Origin: JAICLL01 sp035252155
GTDB lineage: Bacteria > Planctomycetota > Planctomycetia > Pirellulales > JAICIG01
Length of the DNA stretch: 64,000 nucleotides
NCBI GenBank assembly: GCA_035252155.1
Contig: DATFDL010000776.1
Span: forward strand, 5,262-69,261
Direction of reading: 5' to 3'
How positions within the stretch are numbered: position 1 is the stretch's first letter; each line of letters opens with the position of its first letter. Positions 44,730 to 53,563 of this stretch are shown here, piece after piece. The translations under genes and the position numbers were made by a program. The notes beneath the pieces are model-generated. The model worked only from the letters and a program-made list of their open reading frames with translations, did not search any database and was not told the DNA's origin.

Positions 44730-45480
44730 TCACGCGCCGCCGTTGTCGATCGACAAACGCCGCATAGTCCTGGGGCGTATCGATGCCCAGCGTGGCGTGC
44801 GGAACTACGGCGACCGCGATCGAATGCCCGGCTTGCAGCACGCGCAGTTGCTCCAGTTTTTCGATTTGTTCCAGCGGCGACGGCGGCATCGCGGCCAGCG
44901 ATAGCAAGAAATCACGCCGATAGGCATAGAGGCCAATGTGCTGCAAGAAATGCGGAGGGTCGGCTTCCAGCAGCCGGTCGTCCCACTTACGAGCGTGCGG
45001 AATGGGGCTGCGGCTGAAGTAGAGTGCCCGGCCCGAAGTGTCGAACACCACCTTGACGCAGGCCGGGTCGAGCAGTTTATCGCGTTGGCGGATGGGCGTG
45101 GCGAGCGTGGCCATCATTACGTCGGGCCGCGATTCGAGCAATTCGACGGCCGCGTCGATCGACTGGCCTTCCAGCTCCGGTTCGTCGCCTTGTACATTGA
45201 CCACCAAGTCGACATCGGTCATGCGCCGGGCGACCTCGGCCACGCGGTCGGTGCCACTGGGGCAATCAGGGCTGGTCATTTCGGCAATGCCGCCGAACGA
45301 GCGCACTTCGGCGGCGATTTCTTCGTGATCGGTGGCCACGCAGACGCCGCTCGGCCACCGGGCCCGCCGGGCGGCCTCATAGGTATGCTGAATGAGCGAT
45401 TTACCGGTCTCGCGCAGCAGCAGCTTTCGCGGCAGCCGCGTCGACGCCAGCCGGGCAGGAATGATGATAACGCTGTTCAT
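44725..45480 (-). CDS. kdsB: 3-deoxy-manno-octulosonate cytidylyltransferase (CMP-KDO synthetase)
   Basis: 251 residues from the ATG at 45480 (MNSVIIIPARLASTRLPRKL). It activates KDO with CTP for lipopolysaccharide. The nucleotide-binding block IIIPARLASTRLPRK, the VVNVQGDEPELEGQSIDAAV motif and the FSRSPIPHARKWDD segment are all present, and DTPQDYAAFVDRQRRR closes it. CTP supply comes from pyrG about 1.3 kb away, though that is probably chance. Its stop codon lies inside a repeat arm. Confidence 0.94.
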   Translation of the reverse strand: MNSVIIIPARLASTRLPRKLLLRETGKSLIQHTYEAARRARWPSGVCVATDHEEIAAEVRSFGGIAEMTSPDCPSGTDRVAEVARRMTDVDLVVNVQGDEPELEGQSIDAAVELLESRPDVMMATLATPIRQRDKLLDPACVKVVFDTSGRALYFSRSPIPHARKWDDRLLEADPPHFLQHIGLYAYRRDFLLSLAAMPPSPLEQIEKLEQLRVLQAGHSIAVAVVPHATLGIDTPQDYAAFVDRQRRRVT

Positions 45481-45486
45481 GGCAAT

Positions 45487-45563
45487 GTAGCTCCGACACT
45501 CCGTGGCGGAGGTTCCGGTCGCCAAGGGCGACCGCGATCCCCGTCACGGAGTGCCGGGGCTAC
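45487..45563. repeat. GTAGCTCCGACACTCCGTGG palindromic element
   Basis: Arms GTAGCTCCGACACTCCGTGG and CACGGAGTGCCGGGGCTAC enclose about 40 bp with a second stem (GGTCGCC/GGCGACC). A half of the same element occurs in the coding region of the DUF3731 Hsp70 gene at 47818-47841. Confidence 0.75.
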
Positions 45564-45847
45564 TGTGTCGGCTGCGCCGACCTATGTTCCGCAATGGCTT
45601 GCGGCGCTGAGCGAGCCATTTTTGAAACGATTGCTGGCTCTCGGCGGATGGTTGGCCGGCGAGCAGATTTTCGACGCTCAGCCGCCGAAGGGCTCATTCC
45701 AGCGTTCTAATAATGTCGGCATCTGCCGATGCTACGCGATAGGTCGTGGGCAGACAAGCTCGGCAACGAACGGGCGGCTAGTTTCAGTGCATCGACGCGG
45801 TGGTGCGCCTTCTATGTCTTCTCTGGGAATCAAGCTATCCTACTGAT
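45564..45847. other. intergenic region, no convincing gene
   Basis: Plus-strand frames here have some coding character (for example WLAALSEPFLKRLLALGGWL near 45600) but no plausible start, length or family; I take them as remnants at best. There is no clear promoter for the 45848 gene. Confidence 0.4.
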
Positions 45848-46084
45848 ATGGAGCTACCCATCCAATTCCCGAATGACGCCGATGTCATCGCCGAAGAGGC
45901 TGAGCGCTTCCGGGCGCTCTCTCCTGTAGAGCGGATGCGGGTCATCGCCGACTTGTTAAACGCCGGCGAACAACTGATGAAGCTCTCGCCAAAGGCTGAG
46001 TTTCTGCGGCAATACACGCAGAAGCAAGAGGAACTTGCCCAGCAAGCATTCAAAGAATTTATCGCCAGACACACCCCACGATGA
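45848..46084 (+). CDS. small helical protein of unknown function
   Basis: 78 residues (start ELPIQFPNDADVIAEEAERF). The sequence is almost all helix-forming, with a motif RALSPVERMRVIADLLNAGE; the C-terminal half KQEELAQQAFKEFIARH is strongly charged. It looks like the small antitoxin-type gene often placed before a nucleotidyltransferase in planctomycetes and cyanobacteria, but that partner is not intact here. The stop is followed at once by a frame that may be the partner's decayed end. Confidence 0.55.
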   Translation: MELPIQFPNDADVIAEEAERFRALSPVERMRVIADLLNAGEQLMKLSPKAEFLRQYTQKQEELAQQAFKEFIARHTPR

Positions 46085-46300
46085 ATCATCATGGAGCCGG
46101 TTGAAGGACCTCCGCGAGTGGTCGAACCTAGCCGATGGCGAGGACGTGCGAACGCGGTGGCTCGAAAGCGCCTTTGCGCGTTTGCTTCCGTCCGGTTGAC
46201 CCGCGTTGCGCACCAGGCCGTAGCTCACTTCGCCAGAGTCGCGCCCTGCCCCGCGAGCTGCTGCCAGAATTCTCACGAATTCTGCTACGCACCGAGCGGC
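46083..46300 (+). pseudogene. possible remnant of a nucleotidyltransferase-type partner
   Basis: In frame from 46083 to a TGA at 46199 the bases encode SSWSRLKDLREWSNLADG and then TRWLESAFARLLPSG, which resembles the C-terminal region of nucleotidyltransferases that follow genes like the one at 45848. No start codon is visible, and a second frame with coding character (LPRELLPEFSRILLRTERRF) begins after a shift near 46200. Very tentative. Confidence 0.2.
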
Positions 46301-46303
46301 GTT

Positions 46304-49162
46304 TCAACTTCCCAGCCTCAACCCCCGCGGTAGGCTTTCGCCAAACATCAAGCCGGCTTCCGATTCTTCGAGCGCGCCGCCCACCGCCACCAGCTCGCGA
46401 TAATGGGCCGGTGCGTCGCGGCGCTCAAGCCATGCGATGGCGCGCTCGCGCAACTTGTCGGAGAGATCGCGATAGCGGTCTTCCGTGCGGCGGGCAAGCT
46501 GCACGATCGAAAAGGCGACCGCTTCTTCGGGCAGCCCGGCGTCGATCAACCATTCCAGCCAGCGGGCCGCCGCATCGGCCGGTGTTACCGTATTCAGGGG
46601 GCCGTACATCGGCACGCGGGCGCCTAGCCGGCCCAAGGCCCACACGGCCGCGTCGCGCACCGCCCCGACTTTTTCGCGTTCGGCCAAAGGTAGGAGTAGA
46701 TCGCCCAACTCGACCTTGACTGGCACCGGCAGCAGTTCGAGCGAGCCGAGCAACCGCCAGGCCTCGGCCGCCTCGTGCGAGGTCGAGCCTAAGTCGGGCT
46801 TGCGCATCTTGGGCCGGTTCGAGGGTCGCAATGCGGCCAAGAGCGGCTCGGCCAAGGCTCGCTGCTGCCCGGCGTTCAGTCCGCCCGCAATCCGCCGCCA
46901 CAGAATCAACCACTCCGTGCGGCAGGCCGGAGTGTGATGAATGCGTTTGCCTTGCAGAAGCTTCCAGGTCTGGGCAACCCGCCAATCGTCGACCGCCAGC
47001 CCGTAGCCGGGCCGCAGCGAAAAACCCAGCAGATAGAGCCACCGCAGCTCGTGCTCGGCCGTGCGTCGGCGGCCGGCTTCGATGTTGATCAGCGTTTCCC
47101 AAAAACCGCGTAAAAGCGTCATTGGCCAATCGCGGCGTTTGAGCTCGGTGGTTTCTTCCAGCCGCTTGACCAAGCTCGCGGGGGCGGGCGGTGGCCCGTC
47201 GGGCAAAAAGATCCCGCAGATGACTCGCCGACAGGCTTGTATCACCGCTTCGTCCAGAACGCCCTCGGTCTCGCCCGACCCACGATGCGCCGCACGGTCG
47301 GTCTCGGTCGCCGCGCGAACGTCGAATTGCAGCCGCCAGGTGCGCGGGCCATCGGCTTCGCCGCACCAGAGGTCGAGCGTGCCGATCTCGGTCAACCGGG
47401 CATGCAGCTCGACCGAGATAAAACCGCTCGGCCCTTTTTTGCCCGCTTCGAGCACCGTGCGAATTGGCGGCAACGATGTCATCTGTTCGGGATCGACGGT
47501 CAACAAATCGCCGGGCCGGTCGGTCAGCCGCGTGCTCGAAACGTAAATTGGAAATTCGACCGGCTGCCGAATGGCCAGCTCGAACCGCCGTTGCGAAAGA
47601 TCGATTTCCGCTCCTTCTTCCACCCCGGCGGGAACCAGGCAGACGGCTGATGGCCGATCGCCCGCCGCGTCTTCGACGCCGATGTAATAGGTGCGTGCCA
47701 GCCCAGCCGAAATGCGTACGCCCAACCCTCGCCGAACCAGCCCGTAATAGGCGGCGCCTTGGGCCACCGCCAAGTCGAGCCGGGCGTTTTCTAAAATGCG
47801 CGGTTGCCACGGCTGTCTCCGCCACGGAGTGTCGGAGCTACTTTGGTCGGAGCCGCCCTCGAACCATGAGCCGAGCACTTCCAGCAGCCGGCCACGGAGC
47901 ACGGGCGAGGCAAAAAAGCCGCCGTTGAACAGCACCAAGTCGGGACGGGCGGGATCGTGATCGCCGGAGACCGCGGCATCTCCGTCGAGCGCCACCTGGC
48001 GATGGGCCGAAAGAAACGACGCCAGATACTTGGTGATCGCCGGGTCGGGGGCGAAGGGCAGTCCGAACTCTTGAAACCCGCTGCGCCGCGCGGCCGGCTT
48101 GTCGTCGAGCGCCACGCGGGGCAAAAATCCTTCGAGCAACAGTTGCTCGACCTCTGCCCGCGTCACATCGACCTGAAGGCCGCCGCCGATCAGCTTCGCT
48201 CCGCTGCCGGGCAGGTTGACGGTCAAGTGTTCCGGAGCGTCGGCGCCCAGCAGCGTTTCTTTCACGCGGCGGCAACTGCGGACGAGCACGGCCCATTGCC
48301 GCGGCTCGAGCTTGCCGTCGCCGGTCAGCTTGCGTTCGATGTGGTGGGCCAAGGCCAAATCGAGATTGTCGCCGCCCAAGATCAGGTGCTCGCCGACGGC
48401 CACGCGGTGAAACATCACTTTGCCCGCTTCGCCCCGACGGACGCGAATCAACGTGAAATCCGAAGTGCCGCCACCGATGTCGCAGACCAGAATCTTTTGG
48501 CCCGGCGTGACTTGCTCTTGCCAGCGGTCGCCCTGCGCGTCGATCCAGGCGTAAAAGGCGGCTTGCGGCTCTTCGATCAGCACCACCCGCGGCAAGCCCG
48601 CCAGCCGGGCCGCCCGTACCGTCAACTCGCGGGCCACTTCATCGAACGACGCCGGCAGTGTCAGCACCACGTCTTGCTCGGCCAACGGCTCTTGCGGAAA
48701 ACGCGCGTCCCAGGCAGCGCGAATGTGTTCGAGATATCGCGCGCTGGCCTCGACCGGCGAAAGCCGCTCGACATCGGGCGCACCGTGCCACGGCAGCAGT
48801 TGCGCCGTCCGATCAACGCCCGGATGGCAAAGCCACGACTTGGCCGAGGCGATCAAGCGGCCCGGCACGCTCGTGCCATGATCGCGGGCAAAAAAGCCGA
48901 CGGCGTAGTTGCGATCGCGCTCGCTCCAAGGCAAGGCCAAAGCCCCGGCGGCAAATTCGCCGGCCGCCGCTTCGTAATGGAACGACGGCAGCGTTTCACG
49001 AGCTTCGACCTCTGCCGGCGCCACAAGCTGTGGAAGGGGCAGCGTGTGGACGCGCGGCGGCGACTCTAAGGTATCGACATAGGCGACTGCCGAGTTGGTC
49101 GTGCCCAGATCGATGCCCACCAGGTAGCGACTGAGTGTCTCGTGATTGTCGGGCGGACTCAT
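46304..49162 (-). CDS. Hsp70-family protein with DUF3731 C-terminal domain
   Basis: 952 residues. The ATPase domain is VGIDLGTTNSAVAYVDTL (phosphate-1), KILVCDIGGGTSDFTLIRV (phosphate-2) and a divergent adenosine-side region. After about residue 530 a beta domain is followed by an all-helical C-terminus (RTAEHELRWLYLLGFSLRPG and later) that matches DUF3731, found only in one bacterial Hsp70 branch. In other genomes a DUF2760 gene usually accompanies it; none is seen here. The upstream gene is a PIG-L deacetylase, overlapping by four bases. Bases 47818-47841 are half a palindromic element read in frame (SSSDTPWR), in a surface-type linker. Confidence 0.85.
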   Translation of the reverse strand: MSPPDNHETLSRYLVGIDLGTTNSAVAYVDTLESPPRVHTLPLPQLVAPAEVEARETLPSFHYEAAAGEFAAGALALPWSERDRNYAVGFFARDHGTSVPGRLIASAKSWLCHPGVDRTAQLLPWHGAPDVERLSPVEASARYLEHIRAAWDARFPQEPLAEQDVVLTLPASFDEVARELTVRAARLAGLPRVVLIEEPQAAFYAWIDAQGDRWQEQVTPGQKILVCDIGGGTSDFTLIRVRRGEAGKVMFHRVAVGEHLILGGDNLDLALAHHIERKLTGDGKLEPRQWAVLVRSCRRVKETLLGADAPEHLTVNLPGSGAKLIGGGLQVDVTRAEVEQLLLEGFLPRVALDDKPAARRSGFQEFGLPFAPDPAITKYLASFLSAHRQVALDGDAAVSGDHDPARPDLVLFNGGFFASPVLRGRLLEVLGSWFEGGSDQSSSDTPWRRQPWQPRILENARLDLAVAQGAAYYGLVRRGLGVRISAGLARTYYIGVEDAAGDRPSAVCLVPAGVEEGAEIDLSQRRFELAIRQPVEFPIYVSSTRLTDRPGDLLTVDPEQMTSLPPIRTVLEAGKKGPSGFISVELHARLTEIGTLDLWCGEADGPRTWRLQFDVRAATETDRAAHRGSGETEGVLDEAVIQACRRVICGIFLPDGPPPAPASLVKRLEETTELKRRDWPMTLLRGFWETLINIEAGRRRTAEHELRWLYLLGFSLRPGYGLAVDDWRVAQTWKLLQGKRIHHTPACRTEWLILWRRIAGGLNAGQQRALAEPLLAALRPSNRPKMRKPDLGSTSHEAAEAWRLLGSLELLPVPVKVELGDLLLPLAEREKVGAVRDAAVWALGRLGARVPMYGPLNTVTPADAAARWLEWLIDAGLPEEAVAFSIVQLARRTEDRYRDLSDKLRERAIAWLERRDAPAHYRELVAVGGALEESEAGLMFGESLPRGLRLGS

Positions 49163-49977
49163 TCCGGAAATAACCGCTCTCGCAAGTCGGCCGTCAGCGG
49201 CGCGGCGTATTCGCTGATTTCAAACACCTCGGCATATTCAACCTGCCGGCCCCGCTGCTCGCCGTACCGCGCGATCAATTCGTCGCGATAACGGTCAGTC
49301 TGCAATCGAAGATAACCCAGATACCAATCGCGCAACCACTGTCGCCGGGTCGCCTCGCCATCGGGCACTTGCTCGGAGACACCCCGATTATACGGCAGCC
49401 ACTCGAAGAACTGCGACGCATGGCAGGCCAGCATGTCGACGATCGTCTCGACATGCTCGTGCACATCGACCACCACGTCGCCCGAGAGCGGCGCGGGCTT
49501 AGTGAACCGGTCCGGCAGAAAGGCCACGACGGGGTCGCGCCGCAATGCCGGCGCATCAGGAACCAGCGACGGCACCGTCACCAGGTAACAGGCGTCGCGC
49601 ACCACGTCGCCCACGGCGCGATGATCGGGGTGATAGTCGTTGGTGCGGTGCGTCAGCACCAGGTCCGGCTGAAACGAGCGAATCTCGCGAATGACTTGCC
49701 AGCGCAGTTCGAGTGTCGGTTCGAGTCGGCCATCGGGGTTGTTCCAGACCTCGGCCTCAGCACCGATCACCGCCGCCGCGGCCCGTGCTTCGCGCCCGCG
49801 GCGCTCCGCGAGCTCCTTCCCGGAGATCAGGTGGTGGCCGGCATCGCCATTGGTGAGCGTCACGATTTTCACCCGATGCCCGCGGCGGCGATAGATCGCC
49901 GCCAGCCCACCCGCGTGAAACTCAGCGTCGTCAGGGTGGGCCACGAGCAATAGCAATCGCAGAGAAGTAGAATTCAT
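49159..49977 (-). CDS. PIG-L (LmbE-like) family deacetylase
   Basis: 272 residues from the ATG at 49977. The metal-binding motifs are VAHPDDAEFHAGG (HPDD with Asp and His) and DYHPDHRAVGDVVRDAC (HPDH). The sequence between (TNGDAGHH) is typical of the family, which removes N-acetyl groups from GlcNAc-type sugars. The stop overlaps the start of the DUF3731 Hsp70 gene by four bases, so the two form a translational unit. Confidence 0.85.
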   Translation of the reverse strand: MNSTSLRLLLLVAHPDDAEFHAGGLAAIYRRRGHRVKIVTLTNGDAGHHLISGKELAERRGREARAAAAVIGAEAEVWNNPDGRLEPTLELRWQVIREIRSFQPDLVLTHRTNDYHPDHRAVGDVVRDACYLVTVPSLVPDAPALRRDPVVAFLPDRFTKPAPLSGDVVVDVHEHVETIVDMLACHASQFFEWLPYNRGVSEQVPDGEATRRQWLRDWYLGYLRLQTDRYRDELIARYGEQRGRQVEYAEVFEISEYAAPLTADLRERLFPE

Positions 49978-50007
49978 CACCCGAATGTGTTTGTATGATC
50001 GGTCTGC

Positions 50008-50036
50008 TTGTCTTAAGTTTAAAAATGGCCTATAAT
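50008..50036 (+). promoter_or_regulatory. sigma70-type promoter of the DUF433/PIN-like operon
   Basis: TTGTCT at 50008-50013 and TATAAT at 50031-50036 with a 17-base spacer. The predicted start lies about 47 bases before the GTG at 50090. Confidence 0.6.
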
Positions 50037-50089
50037 TGCGTCAATAAGACTGCTTCGGCGTCGCACTTCTGAAGGGACGAAAAGCAACC

Positions 50090-50395
50090 GTGAAGCACGA
50101 GTCCGCTCATCCAAGCACGCTTAATAACGCGACCTCCACAAACGGTGAGGCACTTGCTGAGAGATTGTCGGTGGCAATTCGGCTTTTGAACGATTCCATC
50201 GAAATCGATCCGGGCGTGCTGGGCGGAGTGCCGGTCGTTCGCGGCACGCGAGTCTCGGTAGCTCGGGTACTTGCAGAAATTGCTGACAATTCCAGTATTT
50301 CGGAAGTCGCGGACAATCTTGAGATTGACTCGCAACTGCTCAAGAATATCGTCGAGGGGTTTTCGATCAGTCTCGACCAGCCCCTCGCAGAATGA
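50090..50395 (+). CDS. DUF433-family antitoxin
   Basis: 101 residues, GTG start. The segment IEIDPGVLGGVPVVRGTRVS followed by VARVLAEIADNSSISEVADN is the DUF433 (COG2442) signature, a small winged-helix-like unit that neutralises a PIN-like partner. It overlaps the next gene by four bases (ATGA). The 35 residues before the domain are a low-complexity head unusual for the family. Confidence 0.75.
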   Translation: MKHESAHPSTLNNATSTNGEALAERLSVAIRLLNDSIEIDPGVLGGVPVVRGTRVSVARVLAEIADNSSISEVADNLEIDSQLLKNIVEGFSISLDQPLAE

Positions 50396-50883
50396 ATCGA
50401 GTGCGGTTTGACGAATGTTTCACGAGCAAGCGAGTGAACGCTCTGTGCGAGGCGGAAGGAAAAGTTGCAGTCGATATCTTTCCACGGCGCTTGCGCAGCA
50501 AAGCGGTGAAAGACCTCGAAGTTGTCGAGCGATTTTTAGCATCGCAGTCAACTCTGGTGACGACCGACCATCGCCTACCCCTAAAGCAAGCGCAGCACAT
50601 CCCCGATCATCATCCCGGAATCATCGTTGTTCGCAACAATGGGCCGCACACGCAGCGCGAGCGGGACATCGTAGAAGTTCTAGCACTTTTCAAGGCATGC
50701 GTGCCGCAATGGGAGCAGTTGACGTGGTTGAACTCGATCGTGGAGCTGTACCAAGATAGGGCCGAAGTGTATTCAATTAAAGCCGGAAAGCCGACACGGC
50801 CCGTCGTTGCTCAATTTGGTGATAGTGACTTTTTGACTTTGCTCTCGGATGCCTTAACCGCCAACCTGCAAAGGGGAAGCTGA
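50392..50883 (+). CDS. PIN-like (DUF5615-type) toxin with extended C-terminus
   Basis: 163 residues. An N-terminal VRFDECFTSKRVNAL gives the early Asp; STLVTTDHRLPLKQAQHIPD and HHPGIIVVRNNG give the later acidic pair and strand of a PIN/Mut7-like nuclease fold. Typical members end about here (110-120 residues); this one has a further 65 residues of unknown type. With the DUF433 gene it forms a toxin-antitoxin pair. Its stop shares one base with the start of a TraB-like gene. Confidence 0.68.
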   Translation: MNRVRFDECFTSKRVNALCEAEGKVAVDIFPRRLRSKAVKDLEVVERFLASQSTLVTTDHRLPLKQAQHIPDHHPGIIVVRNNGPHTQRERDIVEVLALFKACVPQWEQLTWLNSIVELYQDRAEVYSIKAGKPTRPVVAQFGDSDFLTLLSDALTANLQRGS

Positions 50884-51866
50884 TGACTCAGAATGCGCGG
50901 CTGTTGCTTCGGGCGTTTCTACCGGCAGTGCTTTGCGGTCGCATCATCCTGGCCGACGAGCCGCCTGCCGAAACTCCGGCGGCCGATGCGAAACCGGCGG
51001 TCTCGCTCGAAGAGCCGACCGGCAAATACATCCGCCTGGTTCGCGACGACGACGATCGGCCGATCGAAATGCAAACGGCCATCGTGCGGTTCGCGGCCGA
51101 CGACGACGTTCGGGCGGGGTTGACGGTCGACCTGATTGCCGCGGTCCATATCGGCGAAAAATCGTATTACGAGCGGCTCAACCGCCAGTTCGAAAAATAC
51201 GATGCCTTGTTGTACGAGCTGGTCGCTCCCGAAGGCACCCGCGTGCCCAAAGGCGGCGCCAAGAGCAGCCATCCGGTCGGCAAGCTGCAAACCATGATGA
51301 AAGACCTGCTCGATCTCGACTTTCAATTGGACTATGTCGACTACCACCAGAAGAACTTTGCGCATGCCGACATGTCTCCCGAGCGGTTCGCCAAGTCGAT
51401 GAACGACCGCGGCGAGAGCATTTGGGCGCTGGTGTTTCGGATGTTGGGGCAGAGCATTGCGCAAGAGAGCAAGCATGCCGATCGTTCGTTCGACGCCGAT
51501 TTGCTGCTGGCCTTGTTCGACAAGAACCGCGCGTTGGCGCTGAAGCGCGTGCTGGCCGAGCAGTTTGAGGACCTGGAAGGAGCGATGAGCGCCTTCAACG
51601 GTCCCGACGGCTCGACTTTGATTACCGAGCGTAATAAACGAGCTTTAGAAGTGCTCGACAAGGAAATCAAGGCGGGCAAGAAGCGGCTAGCCATTTTTTA
51701 CGGTGCCGGGCACATGCCCGACATGGCCCGCCGGCTGCTCGACGACTTTCATCTGAAGCCGCGGCAGGAGCAATGGATCACCGCATGGGATCTACACCCG
51801 CCCGCCAAGCGCGCGAGGCCCGCGGCGAAGAAAGCCGCGCCCGAGCCGGCCGGCGCCGCCCGCTAA
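50883..51866 (+). CDS. TraB/GumN-like (Tiki-fold) exported protein
   Basis: 327 residues. The signal peptide is weak (LLLRAFLPAVLCGRIILADE). The first motif is LIAAVHIGEKSYYERLNRQF followed by LLYELVAPEG, and the last one is RLAIFYGAGHMPDMARRLL, matching the GxxH and GAGHxPG-like hallmarks of the TraB/EreA group. Members are suspected metalloproteases or scaffold proteins. The ATG sits in the stop of the toxin gene (TGATG), so translation is probably coupled to a toxin-antitoxin pair, an odd neighbour. Confidence 0.75.
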   Translation: MTQNARLLLRAFLPAVLCGRIILADEPPAETPAADAKPAVSLEEPTGKYIRLVRDDDDRPIEMQTAIVRFAADDDVRAGLTVDLIAAVHIGEKSYYERLNRQFEKYDALLYELVAPEGTRVPKGGAKSSHPVGKLQTMMKDLLDLDFQLDYVDYHQKNFAHADMSPERFAKSMNDRGESIWALVFRMLGQSIAQESKHADRSFDADLLLALFDKNRALALKRVLAEQFEDLEGAMSAFNGPDGSTLITERNKRALEVLDKEIKAGKKRLAIFYGAGHMPDMARRLLDDFHLKPRQEQWITAWDLHPPAKRARPAAKKAAPEPAGAAR

Positions 51867-51900
51867 ACGCCGCAAACTCTGGGGTCGCCCGGCAGTAGCC

Positions 51901-52146
51901 ATGCTCCGACTTACTCCTCAGCAAATCGCAGCCGTGGCCTCGAGCGGTGATACCCCGCCGAAATTATTCGATCCAAATACGCGAACGACTTACGTCTTGC
52001 TCCGCAAAGACACGTATGACGAGCTGGCCGCCGGATCGCAGACCGGGGTACAGCGCGTTGCCGCGGCGATCGATTGGGACCGAGCGCAAAGTGCCCTGCG
52101 CCCACCCCAAGAATGGTTTGACGGAGACGAACCGAAGCCGTTCTGA
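51901..52146 (+). CDS. small protein of unknown function (antitoxin-like)
   Basis: 81 residues, start ATG 51901. The pattern TPQQIAAVASSGDTPPKLFD then TTYVLLRKDTYDELAAG is a small unit often repeated in planctomycete genomes, where it is sometimes compared with antitoxins of the prevent-host-death type. The strand TYVLLRKDTYDEL is the best-conserved part. No toxin lies beside it here; the next gene is divergent in strand. Function not known. Confidence 0.5.
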   Translation: MLRLTPQQIAAVASSGDTPPKLFDPNTRTTYVLLRKDTYDELAAGSQTGVQRVAAAIDWDRAQSALRPPQEWFDGDEPKPF

Positions 52147-52188
52147 AGATGTCGGCGGCATGACGCAACTATGAATGTCGAAAAGGCA

Positions 52189-52611
52189 TCATGCCCCGCT
52201 GGTGGGCTCTAGCGGCTTATCCGGCTCGCGATCTGGGTAAAGCGTGACCCGCAGGGACGCTCCCGCCGCGGCCATTCGGCCGAGCAACTCAGCGGACAAC
52301 GCTTGGTTGAACGCCCACGGCTCCAGCCCGCAGTCATAGCCGATGTTGAATTCCCGCCGCGAGCACCCGGCCCAGAGCGACCGTAGCGACTGGGGGAGCC
52401 CTTCCACGACGGTGAGCATGGCGGAGATATTCGGTTCCGGCTCGGCGTGCTGATCGCGCGTCTCAAAACAGGCGTACCAGAGCCCATCTTCGCCCTGGGT
52501 CACGTGGAGGGGCGTGACGCCGGCGGCCTCGAATGCGGTGGCCAGAGCGGTCAGATCGTCGGCCGATGTGAGATCCAGGTCGGTATTCAGGTAGGTGATG
52601 ATGCCGTCCAC
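52189..52611 (-). CDS. protein of unknown function
   Basis: 140 residues from the GTG at 52611, preceded by a GGAGG at eight bases, rather than the TTG at 52632. The opening DGIITYLNTDLDLTSADDL and later EDGLWYACFETRDQ suggest a mixed alpha/beta fold; Trp/Cys residues (SLWAGCSRREFNIGYDCGLE) cluster at about residue 80-98. No match to a function I know. Confidence 0.55.
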   Translation of the reverse strand: MDGIITYLNTDLDLTSADDLTALATAFEAAGVTPLHVTQGEDGLWYACFETRDQHAEPEPNISAMLTVVEGLPQSLRSLWAGCSRREFNIGYDCGLEPWAFNQALSAELLGRMAAAGASLRVTLYPDREPDKPLEPTSGA

Positions 52612-52735
52612 CCGTGCGACCTCCGTCCGCAAACCCCAATGCCCGCAGATTTGCGACCCATCGCGCAGAGCGCAATGGCTACGGTGCGTCCAACGTTACG
52701 GGTCCATCGTAATGCAAGCCGCGGGCGATGGTCAA

Positions 52736-53563
52736 TCAAGCGCCCCGCCACGTCGCGGCCTCCTCACCGTCGAGCCGTAGCGTGAGACACTTGGCGCTGC
52801 CGCCGGCTTTGACGAACTCGTCGAGTGGCGTTTCGCGCGGCTCGAAACCGACGGCGCGCAACTGCCGGTGCAGTTCGCCACAGCCGGCGTTGGTGACAAC
52901 GGTGCGGCCCACCACCACCGCGTTGCAGGCAAACCGCCGCGCTTCGTCGTCGTCGACGGGAATCAACTCATCGACGAACTCGCGCAAGGCCCGCAGGCCG
53001 TACTCGTCGAAGGCGGGCGGGTAGTAGATCGCCCGGCCGGGGGCCAACGGGCAGAAACAGGTGTCGAGATGATAGTAATACGGATCGACCAGCTCCAGCG
53101 GAATGACGCGGCAAGCCAGGCGTTCGCCGATCTGCTGGTGCCCGCGGGCGTCGCTACGAATGCGATAGCCGGCGAACAAGGTGTCGCCGCAGAACAACGC
53201 ATCGCCCGCTCCCTCGAAGTACACATCGTCGGGCACGCGCTCGACATCGTAGCCCTGGGCTGTCAGCCAGGCTTCGTCGAACGGCTCTTCGCCCTGGCGC
53301 TGCGGATGCCGGAAATGAGCCAGCACCGCCCGCCGCCGATAGATCAGGGCGGCGTTGGCCGTGAACACCAGATCGGGCAGACCTTTCACCGGTTCGAGCG
53401 TCGAGATGCGCGCCCCCGAATCTTCGAGCAACGTGCGCAGCGCGGTCCATTGTTGCACCGCCAGCGAGTGATCGCTCTGCCGCTGGCGATTCATCCAGGG
53501 ATTGATTTCGTACTCGATCCCGTAGTAATCGGGCGGGCACATCAAAAGATGCGGCTCGGTCAT
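52736..53563 (-). CDS. arginine dihydrolase domain protein (ArgZ-like)
   Basis: 275 residues, the amidinotransferase fold. Opening LLMCPPDYYGIEYEINPWMN and the blocks PDLVFTANAALIY, FEGAGDALFCG, YYHLDTCFCPLAP (catalytic His and Asp) and GGSAKCLTLRL (catalytic Cys) match the N-terminal half of the cyanobacterial ArgZ/AgrE protein, which converts arginine to ornithine, CO2 and two NH3. It starts inside the last codons of the gene upstream (53560, ATGA), which encodes the other half of the fusion (LOR/SDH). The domain order in the DNA is reversed. Confidence 0.8.
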   Translation of the reverse strand: MTEPHLLMCPPDYYGIEYEINPWMNRQRQSDHSLAVQQWTALRTLLEDSGARISTLEPVKGLPDLVFTANAALIYRRRAVLAHFRHPQRQGEEPFDEAWLTAQGYDVERVPDDVYFEGAGDALFCGDTLFAGYRIRSDARGHQQIGERLACRVIPLELVDPYYYHLDTCFCPLAPGRAIYYPPAFDEYGLRALREFVDELIPVDDDEARRFACNAVVVGRTVVTNAGCGELHRQLRAVGFEPRETPLDEFVKAGGSAKCLTLRLDGEEAATWRGA

